NCBI GenBank assembly: GCA_019038735.1
Contig: JAHOYW010000229.1
Coordinates: 1-19,607, forward strand
DNA from: Victivallales bacterium
Lineage (GTDB): Bacteria > Verrucomicrobiota > Lentisphaeria > Victivallales > Victivallaceae
DNA: 19,607 nt
Reading direction: 5' to 3'
The notes under the pieces were generated by a model that had not been told where the DNA came from, made no database searches, and worked only from the letters and a program-made list of their open reading frames with translations. The stretch's first letter is position 1, and every line of letters begins with the position of its first letter. Position numbers and translations under genes: made by a program. Shown in pieces: positions 1-8,143 of this stretch.

Positions 1-665
1 AAGCTAATATGCAGCTGCCGAAACTTGGTTTAGTGATTTATACTTTTGGTAACGTGAGCTGTATTGATCGAGCATCGGGAGTTTACGCAATCAAACCAAG
101 TGGGGTTGATTACAAAACAATGAGCTGGCAGGATATGGTGGTGCTTGACCTGCAAGATAATATCATCGATGGCTCAATGTGTCCATCATCCGACGCCAAG
201 ACCCATACAGTACTCTACAATGCCTTTGAAAATATCGGTGGCATCGTGCATACCCATTCGACTTATGCGGTTGCCTGGGCACAGGCAAAGCGTTCTGTGC
301 CGATTTACGGAACAACTCACGCCGATCACCTTGCCTGTGATATTCCATGCACTGAAGTTATGCTTGATGAAAAAATTTCTGGAGACTATGAAAAGGAAAC
401 AGGATATCAGATAATTAATACCTTCAAGGCACAAGAGCTCGACCCGGATGAAGTAAAGATGGTGCTTGTCGCCAGTCACGGACCGTTTACTTGGGATAAA
501 GATGCAGCGAATGCCGTATATAATTCAAAGGTACTCGAAGAACTTTGCAAAATGGCAATACTTAGCGAAAGTATTGCTCCAGAACTAGAACGCATGAAAA
601 AAACTTTAATTCAAAAACACTATAAACGCAAACATGGGAAAGACGCATATTATGGACAAAATTAA
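1..665 (+). CDS. araD: L-ribulose-5-phosphate 4-epimerase, 5'-truncated by window edge
   Basis: This enzyme interconverts L-ribulose 5-phosphate and D-xylulose 5-phosphate, the last step of L-arabinose breakdown, in the cytoplasm. The reading frame is open from the first base. The ATG at position 9 lies inside the protein, because the preceding codons (Ala-Asn) still align with the family. The class II aldolase fold is clear. Counting from that internal Met, the metal ligands fall at Asp62 (PSSD), His81 and His83 (HTHS) and His157 (SHGP). These sit exactly 14 residues below E. coli AraD Asp76, His95, His97 and His171, so only about 14 residues are missing and the true start is about 34 bases outside the window. 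The protein ends in [16 protein letters not shown], very close to the E. coli C-terminus. The stop overlaps the araA start by 14 bases, so translation is probably coupled. Identification is very secure. Confidence 0.95.
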   Translation, partial: ANMQLPKLGLVIYTFGNVSCIDRASGVYAIKPSGVDYKTMSWQDMVVLDLQDNIIDGSMCPSSDAKTHTVLYNAFENIGGIVHTHSTYAVAWAQAKRSVPIYGTTHADHLACDIPCTEVMLDEKISGDYEKETGYQIINTFKAQELDPDEVKMVLVASHGPFTWDKDAANAVYNSKVLEELCKMAILSESIAPELERMKKTLIQKHYKRKHGKDAYYGQN

Positions 666-2079
666 TCTTAAACAATTTGAAGTCTGGTTTATTTGTGGCA
701 GTCAACATCTTTACGGCGAAGATACACTTAAGCAGGTTGCAGCTAATGCTCAGGAGATTGTCAAATATTTTAATGACTCCGGCAAAATTGCCGTAAATAT
801 TGTTTGGAAACCCACGGTCACAACTCCAGATGAAGTTAGCGCAATGTTGCAGGACGCCAATATGGCAAAACAATGCGTTGGCGTAATTACCTGGATGCAC
901 ACTTTTAGCCCCGCACGAATGTGGATTAACGGTTTGAAGCGACTGCAAAAACCATTACTGCACCTGCACACACAGGCAAATCGTGATATTCCGTGGTCAA
1001 GCATTGATATGGACTTCATGAACCTTAATCAGGCGGCACATGGCGACCGTGAATTCGGTTATATTTGTACTCGTCTCAAGCTGGCGCGTAAAGTCGTAGT
1101 CGGCTACTGGCAGGATCTAGCTGTTCAGAAGGAAATTGATGTATGGGGCAGAGTCGCTGCGGCATGGGCGGATTCACAGAATATGAAAATTGCCCGTATT
1201 GGTGACAATATGCGTGAAGTAGCGGTTACTGAAGGCAATAAAGTTTCAGCTCAAATAGAGTTTGGATACTCGGTCAATGGCTATGGGGTCGGTGATGTCA
1301 TAAAATATATTGATAGTGTTTCTGAAGCAGAAATAGATAGTTTAGTTAAAGAATACAAAAATATTTACACAATTATCTCCGATAGTCCAGAAGCCATGAA
1401 TTCAATTCGTGAAGCGGCAAAACAGGAAATCGGAATGCGTGCTTTTCTGGAAGATGGTAATTTTTCAGCATTCACCACGACTTTTGAAAACCTTTATGGT
1501 CTGCATCAACTTCCCGGGCTTGCTTCACAACGCTTAATGGCTGATGGTTATGGATTTGGCGCGGAAGGAGACTGGAAAACCGCGGCATTAACCCGTACTA
1601 TGAAAGTCATGGCGGCAGGTCTTGACAGCGGTGTCAGTTTCATGGAAGATTATACTTACCACCTTGAGCCGGGACGCGAAAGAGTCCTCGGAGCGCATAT
1701 GCTGGAAGTTTGCCCATCAATTGCTGATGGAAAAGCAACTTTAGAAGTGCATCCGCTTGGAATCGGCGGCAAAGCTGATCCAGCCCGCTTAGTGTTCAAT
1801 TCTCCGGCAGGTCCGGCACTGAATGCCAGTATGATTGATTTGGGTGACCATTTCCGTCTGATTGTCAACGAAGTTGAAGCAGTCGCGCCTGATGCAGAAT
1901 TGCCTAATTTACCGGTTGCCAGGACGGTTTGGATACCCAAACCTGATTTAGCCACTGCTGCCAGACGCTGGATTGAAGCCGGTGGCGCGCATCATTCGGT
2001 TTATACTCAAGCTTTAAGTTCAGAATTCTTAGTTGATTTCGCGACAATTGCCGGTATCGAACTCATTGAAATAAAATAG
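652..2079 (+). CDS. araA: L-arabinose isomerase
   Basis: Isomerises L-arabinose to L-ribulose, the first intracellular step of the arabinose pathway. The N-terminus ([14 protein letters not shown]) and the blocks [26 protein letters not shown] and [15 protein letters not shown] (here [11 protein letters not shown]) are family hallmarks. The catalytic and Mn-binding residues correspond to the Glu in TTTFE, the Glu in FMEDYTYH, the His in GAHMLEVCP and the His pair in GGAHHSVY. I chose the ATG at 652 (475 residues) over an in-frame ATG at 634. Family alignment begins just after 652, and GGGAAAG-like bases (636-642) lie about 9 bases before it. The protein stops about 20-25 residues earlier than the 500-residue E. 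coli enzyme, lacking its C-terminal tail; some family members are about this length. It overlaps araD and is followed by the convergent pilT, with no clear terminator between. Confidence 0.95.
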   Translation: MDKINLKQFEVWFICGSQHLYGEDTLKQVAANAQEIVKYFNDSGKIAVNIVWKPTVTTPDEVSAMLQDANMAKQCVGVITWMHTFSPARMWINGLKRLQKPLLHLHTQANRDIPWSSIDMDFMNLNQAAHGDREFGYICTRLKLARKVVVGYWQDLAVQKEIDVWGRVAAAWADSQNMKIARIGDNMREVAVTEGNKVSAQIEFGYSVNGYGVGDVIKYIDSVSEAEIDSLVKEYKNIYTIISDSPEAMNSIREAAKQEIGMRAFLEDGNFSAFTTTFENLYGLHQLPGLASQRLMADGYGFGAEGDWKTAALTRTMKVMAAGLDSGVSFMEDYTYHLEPGRERVLGAHMLEVCPSIADGKATLEVHPLGIGGKADPARLVFNSPAGPALNASMIDLGDHFRLIVNEVEAVAPDAELPNLPVARTVWIPKPDLATAARRWIEAGGAHHSVYTQALSSEFLVDFATIAGIELIEIK

Positions 2080-2116
2080 CATTCCAAACTTCATCAAAAT
2101 TTATTTGAAAGTATAT

Positions 2117-3181
2117 TTATTTTTCTAAAGTCTTCATGATTTCGAGAAAATCACTTTTGTCTGTTGCTTTCATATATGCTTCTTCGATAGAAATTTTTTC
2201 GTCTGTATATAAATCCATCAAATTACCATCCATTGAACACATACCAATATTTCTATTAGCTTCAATGATTGTACGGATATTACTGATATTACCCTCGCGA
2301 ATAACACTAGCCAAGCCATCAGCCCAAAGCAGGATTTCATGACATGCAACACGTCCGCCACCGAGTTTACGGCAAAGAAGTTGCGATACGACTCCCTGCA
2401 GGCATTCCGCAAGCATTGTTCGAATCTGCGCCTGTTCCGCCGCGGGGAAGGCATCGATAATACGGTCAATAGTTTTAGGCGCGTTATTGGTATGCAATGT
2501 CGCGAAGACGAGCATGCCCATAGTTGCGCACGTCAATCCCAGTCGAATAGTTTCTAGATCACGCATTTCCCCGATGAGTACGATATCGGGGTCAGAACGC
2601 ATTGCTCCATGCAATGCTTCCGGGAAAGATTTGCTATGAATACCAATTTCACGATGAACAATTATCGCCTCTTTATTTTGATGTACAAATTCAATCGGGT
2701 CTTCAACGGTAATAATATGTTTTTGTTTATTACGATTAATATAATCAATCATTGCCGCGAGAGTAGTTGATTTACCAGAACCAGTCGGTCCGGTAACTAA
2801 TACGAAACCACTTTTATAGTCGCATATTTCCTTCAAAGTGTTTGGAAGGTGCAGATCATCCAAAGTAGCTATCTTTGTTGGAATCTGTCTAAAAACAGCA
2901 GCCATGCCAAAGTGATTATAGAGATAATTACTACGAAAACGAGCAATGCCGGGAATTTCATGGGCAAAATCCAAGTCATGTTTCTTCAGAAAATTATCCC
3001 AACGGCTTTCTAAACATATTTCACGAAGCAGTTCTTCCATTTCTTTTGCCCTGATCGGAGTGTCGCTAATAGGTACGAGATCGCCGCTGGCACGTATTTT
3101 TGCTGGTTGATTTATGCATAAGTGAAGGTCAGAACCGCCTTGATCAAGCATATCGGTTAAATATTTATCAATTACAGCCAT
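2117..3181 (-). CDS. pilT: PilT-type twitching motility / pilus retraction ATPase
   Basis: A cytoplasmic hexameric ATPase of the type II/IV secretion superfamily, expected to power pilus retraction. At 354 residues it has normal PilT length. It shows an N-terminal PAS-like PilT domain (residues 1-100, with the typical GGSDLHL start), Walker A GPTGSGKST at 131-139, an Asp-box region around VEDPIEFVH at 159-167, Walker B with catalytic Glu in DIVLIGEMRD (199-208), and a His box ATLHTNNA (227-234). The C-terminal VIREGNISNIRTII resembles the PilT AIRNLIREGK motif needed for retraction. The final MDGNLMDLY...ISIEEAYMKATD also matches PilT rather than PilB. The ATG overlaps the stop of the upstream ATPase gene as TAATG, so the two are almost certainly co-translated. 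No obvious terminator follows before araA. Confidence 0.93.
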   Translation of the reverse strand: MAVIDKYLTDMLDQGGSDLHLCINQPAKIRASGDLVPISDTPIRAKEMEELLREICLESRWDNFLKKHDLDFAHEIPGIARFRSNYLYNHFGMAAVFRQIPTKIATLDDLHLPNTLKEICDYKSGFVLVTGPTGSGKSTTLAAMIDYINRNKQKHIITVEDPIEFVHQNKEAIIVHREIGIHSKSFPEALHGAMRSDPDIVLIGEMRDLETIRLGLTCATMGMLVFATLHTNNAPKTIDRIIDAFPAAEQAQIRTMLAECLQGVVSQLLCRKLGGGRVACHEILLWADGLASVIREGNISNIRTIIEANRNIGMCSMDGNLMDLYTDEKISIEEAYMKATDKSDFLEIMKTLEK

Positions 3182-4632
3182 TATTCGTCTCCATGCGCTA
3201 AATTTTTTGCTCCCTGAATCGCTATCGCACGCTCAAGTTCAGTTTTTACCGCTTTATCACGAACATATGCACGAGCTGTTTCATCGCTGATGTGACCGAG
3301 TTTAAACTTTTCCAGGACATTAGCTTCGAAGGTACACATTCCGGCTTTTTGACCAGTTTCCATCACGCCTTTGAGGCGATGAGTCATTTTTTCTACAATA
3401 AGATTTGAAACCGCAAGATTACCCACAAGCAATTCATAACTTACAGTCAAGTTATCCTTAACTCCTGTCAACAATTGCTGACAGACTATTCCGCGCAGCG
3501 AACCGGCAGTCATTGTTCTGATTTGCTGTTGCTGAGCCGGAGGAAAGACATCAAGCAGACGATTCAAAGTATTCGCCGCATCGCAAGTATGCAGTGTGCC
3601 GATAACTAAATGTCCAGTTTCGGAAGCTGTAATCGCATTCTCAATGGTTTCAAGGTTATGCAATTCTCCAATAACAATAATATCCGGGTCTTCACGCAGA
3701 GCACCTTTTAAAGCGACACTGTAAGAGTTGGTATGTTTGCCGACTTCACGTTGCGTAACAATACAACTCTTTGATTCGTGGAGAATTTCTATTGGGTCTT
3801 CAACAGCGATAATATGATCTTTTCGTTTAGCGTTAAGAATATCCATCATAGCCGCAAGCGTCGTGGTTTTACCACTGCCAAGTGGTCCAGTAACAAGAAT
3901 AAGACCATTATGATAGTCAAGCATACGTTCGATTGTGGTAACATCATTCGGCAGGAAGCCAAGTTGTTCAAGAGAACGGATTTCATCAGGTACAATATGA
4001 TAACTGCCTGAGATACCGTCTTTCTGCATCATCAAGCTGACACGGAAGCGAGAATTACTGATTTTTTGCGCGCAATTCAAATCCATATCTTCATCAAATT
4101 TTTTGGATTGTTCTTCAGAAAGGAAGATTGTATTCAAGCGCATAGAATCTTGCGCACTAAGGATCGTACTGCTTAATTTATGAATTTTGAGATTATGTCT
4201 AATAAATGGAGGGCTGCCTGCGGAAATATGGAAATCACTGGCTCCCATTTCCTGAACAATTGTAAGCATATTGATAACTAAGTCAGCAATTTCCTCATCT
4301 GACATATCTGCTATTCTATCAAGCTCCGGTAATTGATCGACCGCTTCCGTCATCGAACCTTTAAAAATGCTTGGAGAAACGCCTTTTTTAGCTTGCTCCA
4401 TAGCAAATTGCATTGCTGCTTGAAATTGTTCGAGTAATTCCGCGGCGTCTTCTGAACTTAATGTGTCAGTTAAAAGATTGAGAATTTTCTGGGCGTATGC
4501 TTCCAGAGAAGTGGTATCAAGATCTTCATATAACGCAACACATTTTTCCATGTCCACGATTTCTATGATCTGGTTATCGACTAAAGCGTAAATGAACCAC
4601 TGAGTATTTAAATCCATAAAGTTTGGTTCCAT
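3181..4632 (-). CDS. Divergent PilT-like ATPase with N-terminal extension
   Basis: A second member of the PilT/GspE ATPase family, probably cytoplasmic. At 483 residues it is about 120-130 longer than PilT. The extra part is an N-terminal region (1-110) rich in acidic helices, with no motif I recognise; PilT homology begins near MGASDFHISAG (129-139). Walker A is GPLGSGKTT (249-257), the Asp-box region is VEDPIEILH, and the His box GTLHTCDAANT starts near 345. The Walker B region reads DIIVIGELHN instead of the usual GEMRD: the catalytic Glu remains but the conserved Arg-Asp become His-Asn. The C-terminal AIRNLIREGK-like motif is degenerate (VSNLIVEKMTHRL). The start is uncertain: ATG at 4632 has no Shine-Dalgarno site, whereas the in-frame ATG at 4617 has GGAA about 10 bases upstream. 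It is the first gene of a two-gene operon with pilT, behind the promoter at 4667-4695. It may be a regulatory or hetero-oligomer partner of PilT (inference). Confidence 0.85.
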   Translation of the reverse strand: MEPNFMDLNTQWFIYALVDNQIIEIVDMEKCVALYEDLDTTSLEAYAQKILNLLTDTLSSEDAAELLEQFQAAMQFAMEQAKKGVSPSIFKGSMTEAVDQLPELDRIADMSDEEIADLVINMLTIVQEMGASDFHISAGSPPFIRHNLKIHKLSSTILSAQDSMRLNTIFLSEEQSKKFDEDMDLNCAQKISNSRFRVSLMMQKDGISGSYHIVPDEIRSLEQLGFLPNDVTTIERMLDYHNGLILVTGPLGSGKTTTLAAMMDILNAKRKDHIIAVEDPIEILHESKSCIVTQREVGKHTNSYSVALKGALREDPDIIVIGELHNLETIENAITASETGHLVIGTLHTCDAANTLNRLLDVFPPAQQQQIRTMTAGSLRGIVCQQLLTGVKDNLTVSYELLVGNLAVSNLIVEKMTHRLKGVMETGQKAGMCTFEANVLEKFKLGHISDETARAYVRDKAVKTELERAIAIQGAKNLAHGDE

Positions 4633-4666
4633 TATAATAAAAAAAATAATCTAAGATACCAAATCT

Positions 4667-4695
4667 ATTATGTTTTAGCGTTTTTTCAAGTCCAA
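4667..4695 (-). promoter_or_regulatory. Candidate sigma-70-like promoter of the PilT-pair operon
   Basis: On the minus strand TTGGAC (4690-4695) is followed after exactly 17 bases by CATAAT (4667-4672). Each box is close to consensus, and transcription would start near 4660, 28-43 bases before the two possible start codons. It lies in the 73-base gap after the HAD gene, suggesting the ATPase pair is transcribed independently of it. Confidence 0.55.
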
Positions 4696-4705
4696 AATAG
4701 TATAT

Positions 4706-5512
4706 TCATGCTTTTATTAGTTTTATCATCTCATTCAAGCCTGAAAATATATGATTTGGACGATACGCAAACTGTTTTGGAGTATCAATATCACTGACTC
4801 CGCTTAAGACTAAAACAGTATCAACTTCGGCTTCGACTCCCGCGACAATGTCAGTATCCATGCGGTCACCGATAATAACTGCCTCAGCACTATGACAGCC
4901 TAAAGTCTTAACCGCGCGCCGCATCATAAGAGGGTTGGGTTTGCCGACAAAATAAGCTTTACAGTTTGATGCCAGTTCGATTGGTGCTATCAAAGCACCA
5001 GTAGCAGGGATAATCCCCTTTTCTGTTGGACCAGTCAAGTCCGGGTTGGCACCGATAAGTTTCGCGCCGCGCTGCACCAGCAAAGTAGCGTGTTCAATGC
5101 GTTCAAAACCGTAAGTACGGGTCTCACCAACAACAACATAATCAGGATTGGTATCGTTCATTGAAATGCCTTTTTCATAGAGAGCGTTAATCAATCCGGC
5201 ATCACCAATAACATATGCGGTACAGTTTGGATGCTGACGCGCCAGAAAGTCTGCTGTCGCGAGGGCACTAGTATAAAAATGTTCCTTAGAAACACTTATT
5301 CCTAGTCTTAAGAGTTTTTCGTGCAGTTCTTGAGGTGAACGTTCGCTGCTGTTGGTTAAAAATAAGTATTCTTTATTATTTTTATTTAACCATTCAACGA
5401 ATTCCGCAGCTCCCGGCAAAAGTTTATTTCCATGATAAATTACGCCATCCATATCGGAGACGAATCCTTTTTTTTCTATCAAACTTTTAATTTTAGCTGT
5501 TTTGTTAGCCAT
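4706..5512 (-). CDS. HAD-superfamily sugar phosphatase, NagD/class IIA type
   Basis: A cytoplasmic Mg-dependent phosphohydrolase of HAD subfamily IIA (NagD, 4-nitrophenylphosphatase and phosphoglycolate phosphatase-like). It has 268 residues, the normal family length. All four HAD motifs are intact: DMDGV at 20-24 (nucleophile Asp20, acid/base Asp22), TNSS at 52-55, Lys190 in GKPNP, and GDRMDTDI at 214-221 with the metal-binding acidic residues. The C2-type cap lies between motifs II and III. The physiological substrate cannot be told from sequence; NagD proteins act on nucleotide or sugar monophosphates. The start is supported by AAGGA seven bases before the ATG. It sits between the secretin terminator and the PilT pair but has its own candidate promoter, so a role in the pilus system is not implied. 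Confidence 0.9.
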   Translation of the reverse strand: MANKTAKIKSLIEKKGFVSDMDGVIYHGNKLLPGAAEFVEWLNKNNKEYLFLTNSSERSPQELHEKLLRLGISVSKEHFYTSALATADFLARQHPNCTAYVIGDAGLINALYEKGISMNDTNPDYVVVGETRTYGFERIEHATLLVQRGAKLIGANPDLTGPTEKGIIPATGALIAPIELASNCKAYFVGKPNPLMMRRAVKTLGCHSAEAVIIGDRMDTDIVAGVEAEVDTVLVLSGVSDIDTPKQFAYRPNHIFSGLNEMIKLIKA

Positions 5513-5541
5513 ATTACATTCCTTCTTTTGTTTTAGGTTTT

Positions 5542-5582
5542 GGGATATACAATATTATCCCGTTCTAACGCGAATATAACAA
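5542..5582 (-). promoter_or_regulatory. Candidate promoter of the HAD gene with overlapping inverted repeat
   Basis: On the minus strand TTGTTA (5577-5582) and GATAAT (5554-5559) are separated by 17 bases. The inverted repeat GGGATA-N8-TATCCC (5542-5561) overlaps the -10 box and the predicted start of transcription, so it could be an operator or a 5' hairpin. The rest of the gap 5513-5729 holds only the secretin terminator and AT-rich sequence with no gene. Confidence 0.4.
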
Positions 5583-5683
5583 TACATAGTAATTTAACAA
5601 GGGTCTAAGTAATTAACATGTATTAAATAACTGAAAAATAACAGTCAGCTAACATGAGTTTAATATTTCTCGATGATACGGGT

Positions 5684-5711
5684 AAAAAAAACGGTCAGGT
5701 TTAGCTGACCG
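5684..5711 (-). terminator. Intrinsic terminator ending the secG-pilus operon
   Basis: Read on the minus strand, CGGTCAG pairs perfectly with CTGACCG across the six-base loop CTAAAC, followed at once by eight T residues. It lies 18 bases after the stop of the distal secretin gene. It is a textbook rho-independent terminator and marks the 3' end of the long minus-strand transcript. Confidence 0.92.
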
Positions 5712-5729
5712 AGTAAGAAATGCTTGATC

Positions 5730-8111
5730 TTATTTCAGGCGTTTGAATTTTGCTAAGCCGTTTGGTCTGACGTCAGGGAAGAATGCTGTTCCATCGGGTT
5801 TGACTAAACGACATGTAAGAAAAATAAGCAGATTAACTTTAACCGATTCGGTTCCGATACTCTGGAACATACGTCCAATAAGTGGAATCTCACCGATAAA
5901 TGGGACGCGTTCATTTATAGTTTTTGTTGTATCCTTGAGTATTCCACCAAGCACAATGGTTTCTCCATCATATATAGTAATTTTTGTGTCAATTGTCCGT
6001 GCTGCGATAACGGGTTTACGAATACTTACTGGTTCTGTTTGTGTTGATACAGTATAATTATATTCAGTCCATGTTACAAAAGCTTGAACCGTTGGGTTTA
6101 CACGCATTGTAATAGTCCGATGATCAATATCAACATCCGGAGTTACACGCAATATGATACCGAGTTCTGTTGGGTCAGCAAACTCTGGTATTGAACTGAT
6201 ATATGAATAGGTGTCATTCCCGCTGGTGCCACCGGAAGTAGTAGTGGTCTCAGCTTCGGTATAGTCATCTGGATAATATACTTCTCTAACCATTCGTATT
6301 GATGCTTCCTGACCATTCATTGTTGTAATTCTTGGAGATGAAAGTAAATTCCTGGAATCTACTTGATTCAGAGCGTTAACATCAAACTGCATAGAAAATC
6401 CGCCAGTGTTAAGTTGATACTGTCCTATCGTCGGTTGCGGTTCACTCACGGTATTCAAATTCGATGCAGTATTCTTAATATCAAAAGTTCCATTATCAGA
6501 TGCAGGAGTATTTGAAACAGCCCAGTTAAACCCTAATTCTTTTAGGTCATTTTGTTCAATTTCAATAAATTTGGCTTGAATCTGCACCATTGGATCTTTG
6601 GAGCTAAGTTCATTTTGAATGATATTTTCAAGTCTGTTCAAATTATCTAAAGTATTTGTCGCGATAAGCCGGCTTATGCGCGAATCATAAACGATTTTAG
6701 CACCATTTGGAAATTTTATACCACGGTCTTTAAAATATTCTTTCAGGCTATCCGCATCATTACCGCCGACTGCCGCCAAAGCACCTTGCTCTACAGGAAA
6801 TATTTTGGTTTCAAGATCATCAAGCGCGATATTTTTAGCAGCTATAACTACAGCATACTTTTCAATACGAAACTTCAAATCAGCGGCTTTGCACAGAAAA
6901 TAAATGGCCTGATATAGATTTCTCTTAACCAATACGAGATCCACAACACTTTGTCCTCCACCAGTAGTTTCTCCGTCTTCTTCTTCCTCTTCGTCTTCCT
7001 CATCTTCTTCCTCTTCCTCTCCGCCATCAGCGGCTACAGCAACTTCATCACCACCTTCTGCTGCTGTGTTATCCTCTAATGCGCTATCTTTTATTTTAGG
7101 AGCTTTTAAGCGCAGGAAAATATTAATTCCAACACCTTCAGGGTCCAGCTGCTTACTTTGTTCACGTAAGTGCCGCACAGCGGTTGCAACCGTTATATCT
7201 TCAAAGTCAAGTCTTGGGATAATAATGCTTTTTAATTTTTGTCTAATCTTGCTGACAGTCATATATTTTTTCATAGGTTTAGATACAAGTTGACGTCCAT
7301 CTTTATTGACTTTAGGCATAATTGGAGTTGCCATTTTCCAGGCTACTTCAGCGATTCTTTCCTTGTCTTGAGTATATAAACGTCTGGTACCCAGTTTGTC
7401 AATCTTTCTATTCACGGAACGTAAGCCTTCAATAGCTTTGTAATTATATATATCACTTAAAAGTATTTGCTCATATTTTTCTTTTGCAAGGTTATATCTA
7501 CCAATTTTTATTAAAGCCTTTGCCTGTTTCAATAATACCTGAATATCATAGATATTTTCTTTTTTAGCTGGTATTAATTTTGCTTCAGAAGTCTGATATC
7601 TACGTGCAGCAGCATCTTTAAGAATAGTTAATTGCTTAATTTTCTTATCCATTTTTTTTCTACATGGAGGATATACTTCAGCAGCTTTATTGCACAACTT
7701 GATAGCTTCAGCATAATCTTTAGAAAATGATTTCTTTTCGATTTTCGCGACAATATCCATTGACCAATAGTAATAGCACTGATAAACTTGTTCTTCGCAA
7801 TATTTGATATTTTTTTCAAATGAACTTCGTTTGCCGATACCGACTGTTTTGAATACTTTGACTGCTAAGAGGTATTCGTCAATTGCCTGTTTATATTTAC
7901 CATGCACAAAAAAATCTTTTGCCGTACGTACATGCACCTTGGCTTTTGCTTCTTTTTGCTGTTCCACTGTACGCACTCTGTTAATACTTTGATTTATCTG
8001 ATTTTTTATGCGTACAGCTTTATCGTGTACAACTTGATCGGCCATCAAGCTCAAAGAGCAAGTAAGTAAAATAGCTAAAATAAATTTATCATAAATTTTC
8101 AACAAGCGCAT
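5730..8111 (-). CDS. Amuc_1098-type secretin (type IV pilus-like outer-membrane channel), distal copy
   Basis: Predicted outer-membrane secretin of the PilQ/GspD superfamily, Amuc_1098-like, 793 residues. A signal peptide (1-24, SLSLMA then DQ) is followed by a TPR-like helical region (about 55-235) and a first periplasmic domain (about 280-335). Next come a strongly acidic Gly/Glu linker (about 345-386), the rest of the N-domain (390-435), an N1-type domain (455-520) and the secretin barrel (about 575-775). Barrel signatures are SSPRITTMNGQEASI, ELGIILRVTPDV, YDGETIVLGGILKD and the VPFIGEIPLIGRMF turn that closes secretin cores. The ATG is set by GGAGGA about seven bases upstream. It follows a paralogous secretin by 32 bases and precedes the operon terminator. 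Whether both copies make separate rings or mix cannot be told from sequence. Confidence 0.88.
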   Translation of the reverse strand: MRLLKIYDKFILAILLTCSLSLMADQVVHDKAVRIKNQINQSINRVRTVEQQKEAKAKVHVRTAKDFFVHGKYKQAIDEYLLAVKVFKTVGIGKRSSFEKNIKYCEEQVYQCYYYWSMDIVAKIEKKSFSKDYAEAIKLCNKAAEVYPPCRKKMDKKIKQLTILKDAAARRYQTSEAKLIPAKKENIYDIQVLLKQAKALIKIGRYNLAKEKYEQILLSDIYNYKAIEGLRSVNRKIDKLGTRRLYTQDKERIAEVAWKMATPIMPKVNKDGRQLVSKPMKKYMTVSKIRQKLKSIIIPRLDFEDITVATAVRHLREQSKQLDPEGVGINIFLRLKAPKIKDSALEDNTAAEGGDEVAVAADGGEEEEEDEEDEEEEEDGETTGGGQSVVDLVLVKRNLYQAIYFLCKAADLKFRIEKYAVVIAAKNIALDDLETKIFPVEQGALAAVGGNDADSLKEYFKDRGIKFPNGAKIVYDSRISRLIATNTLDNLNRLENIIQNELSSKDPMVQIQAKFIEIEQNDLKELGFNWAVSNTPASDNGTFDIKNTASNLNTVSEPQPTIGQYQLNTGGFSMQFDVNALNQVDSRNLLSSPRITTMNGQEASIRMVREVYYPDDYTEAETTTTSGGTSGNDTYSYISSIPEFADPTELGIILRVTPDVDIDHRTITMRVNPTVQAFVTWTEYNYTVSTQTEPVSIRKPVIAARTIDTKITIYDGETIVLGGILKDTTKTINERVPFIGEIPLIGRMFQSIGTESVKVNLLIFLTCRLVKPDGTAFFPDVRPNGLAKFKRLK

Positions 8112-8143
8112 ATGGAATCCTCCAATGTAATGCTAAGTAATAA

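Noticed and set aside
9..665. Taking the ATG at position 9 as the start of araD
   Set aside because: The frame is open to the window edge, the upstream codons continue the family alignment, and the metal ligands are offset from E. coli AraD by exactly 14 residues, so the start lies outside the window.
2080..2116. Weak ACTTCA/TGAAAGT inverted repeat between araA and pilT as a bidirectional terminator
   Set aside because: The stem is short, interrupted and A/T-rich with no clear T tract, so I could not support it.
6950..7050. Possible CRISPR-like or non-coding microsatellite at the GAA-rich tract
   Set aside because: There are no spacers and the repeat is in frame inside a secretin gene, where it encodes an acidic linker.
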